This document shows, piece after piece, positions 61,600-64,000 of a stretch of 64,000 nucleotides of DNA. The translations under genes were made by a program, and so were the position numbers. Numbering within the stretch: the first letter of the stretch is position 1; every line of letters starts with the position of its first letter. The notes beneath the pieces are model-generated. The model did not search any database. It saw only the letters and a list, made by a program, of their open reading frames with translations, and had not been told where the DNA came from. The DNA is from Thermohalobaculum sp039822785. Its GTDB lineage: Bacteria > Pseudomonadota > Alphaproteobacteria > Rhodobacterales > Rhodobacteraceae. The stretch covers positions 1-64,000 of the forward strand of contig JBCBMO010000002.1 in assembly GCA_039822785.1 (NCBI GenBank), read 5' to 3'.

Positions 61600-62885
61600 T
61601 CCTTGCGATTGCGGTCGGACTTCTAGGTCTTTTGGCGCTGTCCATCCCGGTGGGGATCGTGCTTTTCCTTCTCGCTTTCGGCGTTGATCAGTTCTTTAGC
61701 TTCTTCCCGCTCATCCGCGGTCTTGGAAACCTTGTCTGGTCGACATCAAACAACGCGACCCTGATTGCGATCCCGTTCTTCGTTCTCGTAGGCGAAGTCC
61801 TCGTTCGCTCGGGCGTAGCGACCCGGACTTATGCCGCGCTCGACCGCTGGGTCAGCTGGCTGCCCGGCGGGCTGGTTCATGCCAATGTCGCCACGGCGAC
61901 AATGTTCTCGGCCACGTCCGGATCATCGGTCGCGACAGCCGCAACCGTCGCCACGGTGGCCATGCCGCAAGCCGAAAAGCTCGGCTATGACCCGAGGCTC
62001 TTCTCCGGCGCCATCGCCGCAGGCGGGACGTTGGGCATTATGATCCCACCGTCAATCAACCTGATCGTTTATGGCTTCCTGACCCAGACCTCGATCCCGC
62101 AGCTCTTTCTCGCGGGTCTTGTTCCGGGCATCGCACTGGCCCTGGGCTTTATGGCGATCACGGCGATGATCTGCATTTTTCGGCCGTCGCTTGGCGGGAA
62201 CCGCCGCAGCTTCCCCTTGCCGGAAATGCTCCGCGCGCTGTTACAACTTGTCCCGATTATGCTTCTGTTCACAATCATTATCGGGACAATTTACCAAGGC
62301 TGGGCCACACCCACCGAAGCCGCCGCCGTGGGCGTCGCGGGCGCCATCCTGATCGCGGCTCTCTTCGGAGGGGTCAGCGTCGGAATGTTCGCCGAAAGCA
62401 TCCTTGGCACGGTCAAGATCACCTCTATGATCATGCTGGTCGTGATCGGCGCATCCTTCCTCAACTTCACTCTCGCCTCTGCCGGGCTCGGGAGTGAATT
62501 GCAGGCCCTTCTCGACGGCATGGGGCTTTCGCCCATGGGCCTGATCTTCGTGGTTGTGCTGATCTATATCGTTCTCGGTTTCTTTATCGAGACGCTGTCG
62601 CTGATGGTTGTCACGATCCCGATAATTGTTCCGCTTGTGGTCGCGCAGGGCTTTGACCCGATCTGGTTCGGGATTCTGATGATCGTGCTGATCGAGATGG
62701 CCCTGATCACGCCGCCGGTGGGGCTGAACCTCTATGTGGTACAGGGCGCGCGCAAGTCCGGAAACATGGGCGAGGTGATGGTCGGTGCCATTCCGTATGT
62801 GATCGCGATGCTGATCATGGTCGCGCTCCTGATCGCCTTCCCATCGATTGCGCTCTACCTGCCGTCGGTTCTGTCGGGGAGCTAG
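61596..62885 (+). CDS. TRAP transporter large permease (DctM family)
   Basis: A 429-residue multi-spanning sodium-coupled transporter subunit. TATMFSATSGSSVATAATVATVAMPQAEKLGYDPRLFSGAIAAGGTLGIMIPPSINLIVYG (in part) is the DctM signature, repeated as a second half later (MALITPPVGLNLYVVQG). About eleven helices expected. Coupled to DctQ and followed after 3 bases by DUF2848. Confidence 0.95.
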   Translation: MILAIAVGLLGLLALSIPVGIVLFLLAFGVDQFFSFFPLIRGLGNLVWSTSNNATLIAIPFFVLVGEVLVRSGVATRTYAALDRWVSWLPGGLVHANVATATMFSATSGSSVATAATVATVAMPQAEKLGYDPRLFSGAIAAGGTLGIMIPPSINLIVYGFLTQTSIPQLFLAGLVPGIALALGFMAITAMICIFRPSLGGNRRSFPLPEMLRALLQLVPIMLLFTIIIGTIYQGWATPTEAAAVGVAGAILIAALFGGVSVGMFAESILGTVKITSMIMLVVIGASFLNFTLASAGLGSELQALLDGMGLSPMGLIFVVVLIYIVLGFFIETLSLMVVTIPIIVPLVVAQGFDPIWFGILMIVLIEMALITPPVGLNLYVVQGARKSGNMGEVMVGAIPYVIAMLIMVALLIAFPSIALYLPSVLSGS

Positions 62886-62888
62886 ACA

Positions 62889-63542
62889 ATGCGCTTTGCC
62901 ACTCCAGACGGTGCGCTCGAGGCCGCCATCTCCCATGTCACGATCGCGGGCTGGACAGGGCGGGACCGTGCGGCAGTGGACCATCACATTGCAGAGCTTG
63001 CAGCCATCGGCGTCGCAGCCCCCTCGGAGGTTCCGCTCTACTACCGCGTGTCGGACAGCCTGCTCACGCAGGCCACGACCATTCAGGTGATGGGCCACGA
63101 GACCTCCGGTGAAGTCGAGCCCTTGGTGATCCGGACCGGTGGACGGCTCTATCTCGGGCTCGCGTCCGATCACACCGACCGTGCGATTGAGGTCTCCTCC
63201 GTCGCGGCCTCGAAACAGATTTGCGCCAAGCCGGTGGCCCGAGCGATCTGGCCTTGGGAAGAGGTCGAAGGTCACCTCGATACACTCGAGCTGACGACCG
63301 AGATCAAGGAAGCGGGCGCTTGGGTGCCCTACCAAGCAGGGTCACTTGCCGCGATCCGCCCCCTACCGGATCTGATTTCCGGCGCAGCGCTGACCGCTTC
63401 GGCAGCCATGCTCTGCGGCACCCTGCCCGCAAATGACGGGGTCCGTCCGGCGGATGCCTATCGTATGGCATTGACCGATCCTGTGCTGGGCCGGACGATC
63501 GCGCTGGAGTACGCAGTCGCGACCCTTCCCGTGGTAAGTTGA
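62889..63542 (+). CDS. DUF2848 family protein
   Basis: A 217-residue protein recognised as DUF2848, a family with a fumarylacetoacetase-like fold and no settled reaction. Conserved marks include VPLYYRVSDSLLTQATTIQVMGHETSGEVEP and YLGLASDHTDRAIE. It is placed between the TRAP permease and the 5-oxoprolinase subunit, and its stop overlaps the next start (TTGA), so it is part of the same catabolic unit. Confidence 0.88.
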   Translation: MRFATPDGALEAAISHVTIAGWTGRDRAAVDHHIAELAAIGVAAPSEVPLYYRVSDSLLTQATTIQVMGHETSGEVEPLVIRTGGRLYLGLASDHTDRAIEVSSVAASKQICAKPVARAIWPWEEVEGHLDTLELTTEIKEAGAWVPYQAGSLAAIRPLPDLISGAALTASAAMLCGTLPANDGVRPADAYRMALTDPVLGRTIALEYAVATLPVVS

Positions 63543-64000
63543 CGGTCGTTCTATTGGACGAGGCAGCCGTACAAGACACCTATTGGCCCCGGGTCCGCAC
63601 GGCGGTGGTCGACGGGTTCGTGATAAGCTTCGGCGATCGCCTGACCGAGTCCGCCAACCGAGCTGCTCTGGCCTTTCGGAGTGCAGTCGACATGGCTGAT
63701 CTGATGGGTGTCGAAGAAACCTCGACATCGCTTGTTTCTGCCTATGTTCGCGTCGATCCGCTCGGGATAGACCACGCCGAGATCAGAAGCGCGCTGGACG
63801 CCTTGCTCAAGGAGCGCGACTGGTACAGTGCCGCCCTACCAGACGGGCGGAGGCTCTGGCGCGTGCCGACGGCCTTTGGGGGCGATGCCGCCCCGCAACT
63901 GGCAGAGATGGCCGCCGCGGCACGCCTGAGCGAAGCAGAGGCCATTCAGTCCATCTGCGGACAGCAGGTCCGCGTCCAGACCATCGGATTTGCCCCGGGC
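63539..64000 (+). CDS. pxpB: 5-oxoprolinase subunit B family protein (PxpB/KipI), 3' truncated by the window
   Basis: The 154 visible codons start with TTG at 63539, overlapping the DUF2848 stop (TTGA). The sequence RTAVVDGFVISFGDRLTESANRAALAFRSAV, then VEETSTSLVSAYVRVDPLGI and WRVPTAFGGDAAPQLAEMA, matches the carboxyltransferase-domain subunit 1 family (PxpB, formerly KipI). With PxpA and PxpC it hydrolyses 5-oxoproline to glutamate using ATP; in other operons the same domain forms part of urea-amidolyase-type or lactam hydrolases. The remainder lies beyond 64000. Confidence 0.87.
   Translation, partial: MTVVLLDEAAVQDTYWPRVRTAVVDGFVISFGDRLTESANRAALAFRSAVDMADLMGVEETSTSLVSAYVRVDPLGIDHAEIRSALDALLKERDWYSAALPDGRRLWRVPTAFGGDAAPQLAEMAAAARLSEAEAIQSICGQQVRVQTIGFAPG

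Overview
The window is G+C-rich DNA from an alphaproteobacterium, most likely a Rhodobacteraceae (Roseobacter/Paracoccus-type) chromosome. Support comes from gene content: a MipZ-type division ATPase, an HvrA-like H-NS protein, a phasin, an AcuI-type acrylyl-CoA reductase, a VPLPA-CTERM surface protein, a DctPQM TRAP transporter and a ClpS-ClpA pair. This is an inference from families seen; no 16S gene is present.

Layout. (1) 1-18.7 kb is core housekeeping: an acetyltransferase fragment, peroxiredoxin, a VPLPA-CTERM protein divergent from a DUF6502-DUF5666 pair, a minus-strand run acuI / class V aminotransferase / rsmD / SDR, then prs, rpmE, mipZ, a Crp-type regulator, a penicillin-binding D,D-carboxypeptidase, phasin, clpS-clpA, a ferredoxin reductase and a second Crp/Fnr-type regulator. 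(2) 18.9-26.2 kb is a surface-sugar cluster built around CDP-glucose chemistry (rfbF, rfbG, a 3,5-epimerase-like protein) with a C-methyltransferase, a DegT aminotransferase, a NeuD-like acyltransferase, a glycosyltransferase and a CmcI-like methyltransferase. (3) 26.47-39.2 kb is an accessory island next to tRNA-Ser(GCU): a serine recombinase, DUF2924, a frameshifted DUF3489 gene, a frameshifted ParB-methylase gene, a DUF5681 gene with an internal amber codon, then an apparently intact type I restriction system (hsdR-hsdS-X-hsdM) in visibly less G+C-rich DNA. Gene X has an ABC-type ATPase and a C-terminal Arg/Glu/His set resembling the PrrC anticodon nuclease. (4) 39.4-48.5 kb is an unusual protease locus: a winged-helix/TPR regulator, a PAP2-type phosphatase with a (GGGA)8 N terminus, two different subtilisin-family proteases, a small stand-alone protein resembling a subtilisin propeptide, a small membrane protein, a lipoprotein and a chymotrypsin-fold protease. 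(5) 49-58 kb is scattered metabolic and regulatory genes (LysR, SDRs, acyl-CoA ligase plus ECHDC3-like protein, LysE exporter, H-NS, carboxymuconolactone decarboxylase-like) separated by long non-coding stretches that carry three copies of a dispersed intergenic repeat. (6) 58.1-64 kb is a LysR-controlled operon with a D-glutamate-cyclase-like protein, a TRAP transporter, DUF2848 and a 5-oxoprolinase subunit B running off the end.

The two most interesting places are the PrrC-like gene inside the hsd operon (candidate abortive-infection guardian) and the protease/propeptide locus at 41.3-48.5 kb, which I cannot match to a described system. The damaged genes, the phased AACAGGGA repeats around the recombinase, and the dispersed AACGGCAGCTCTGGGCCG repeat are separate structural observations.
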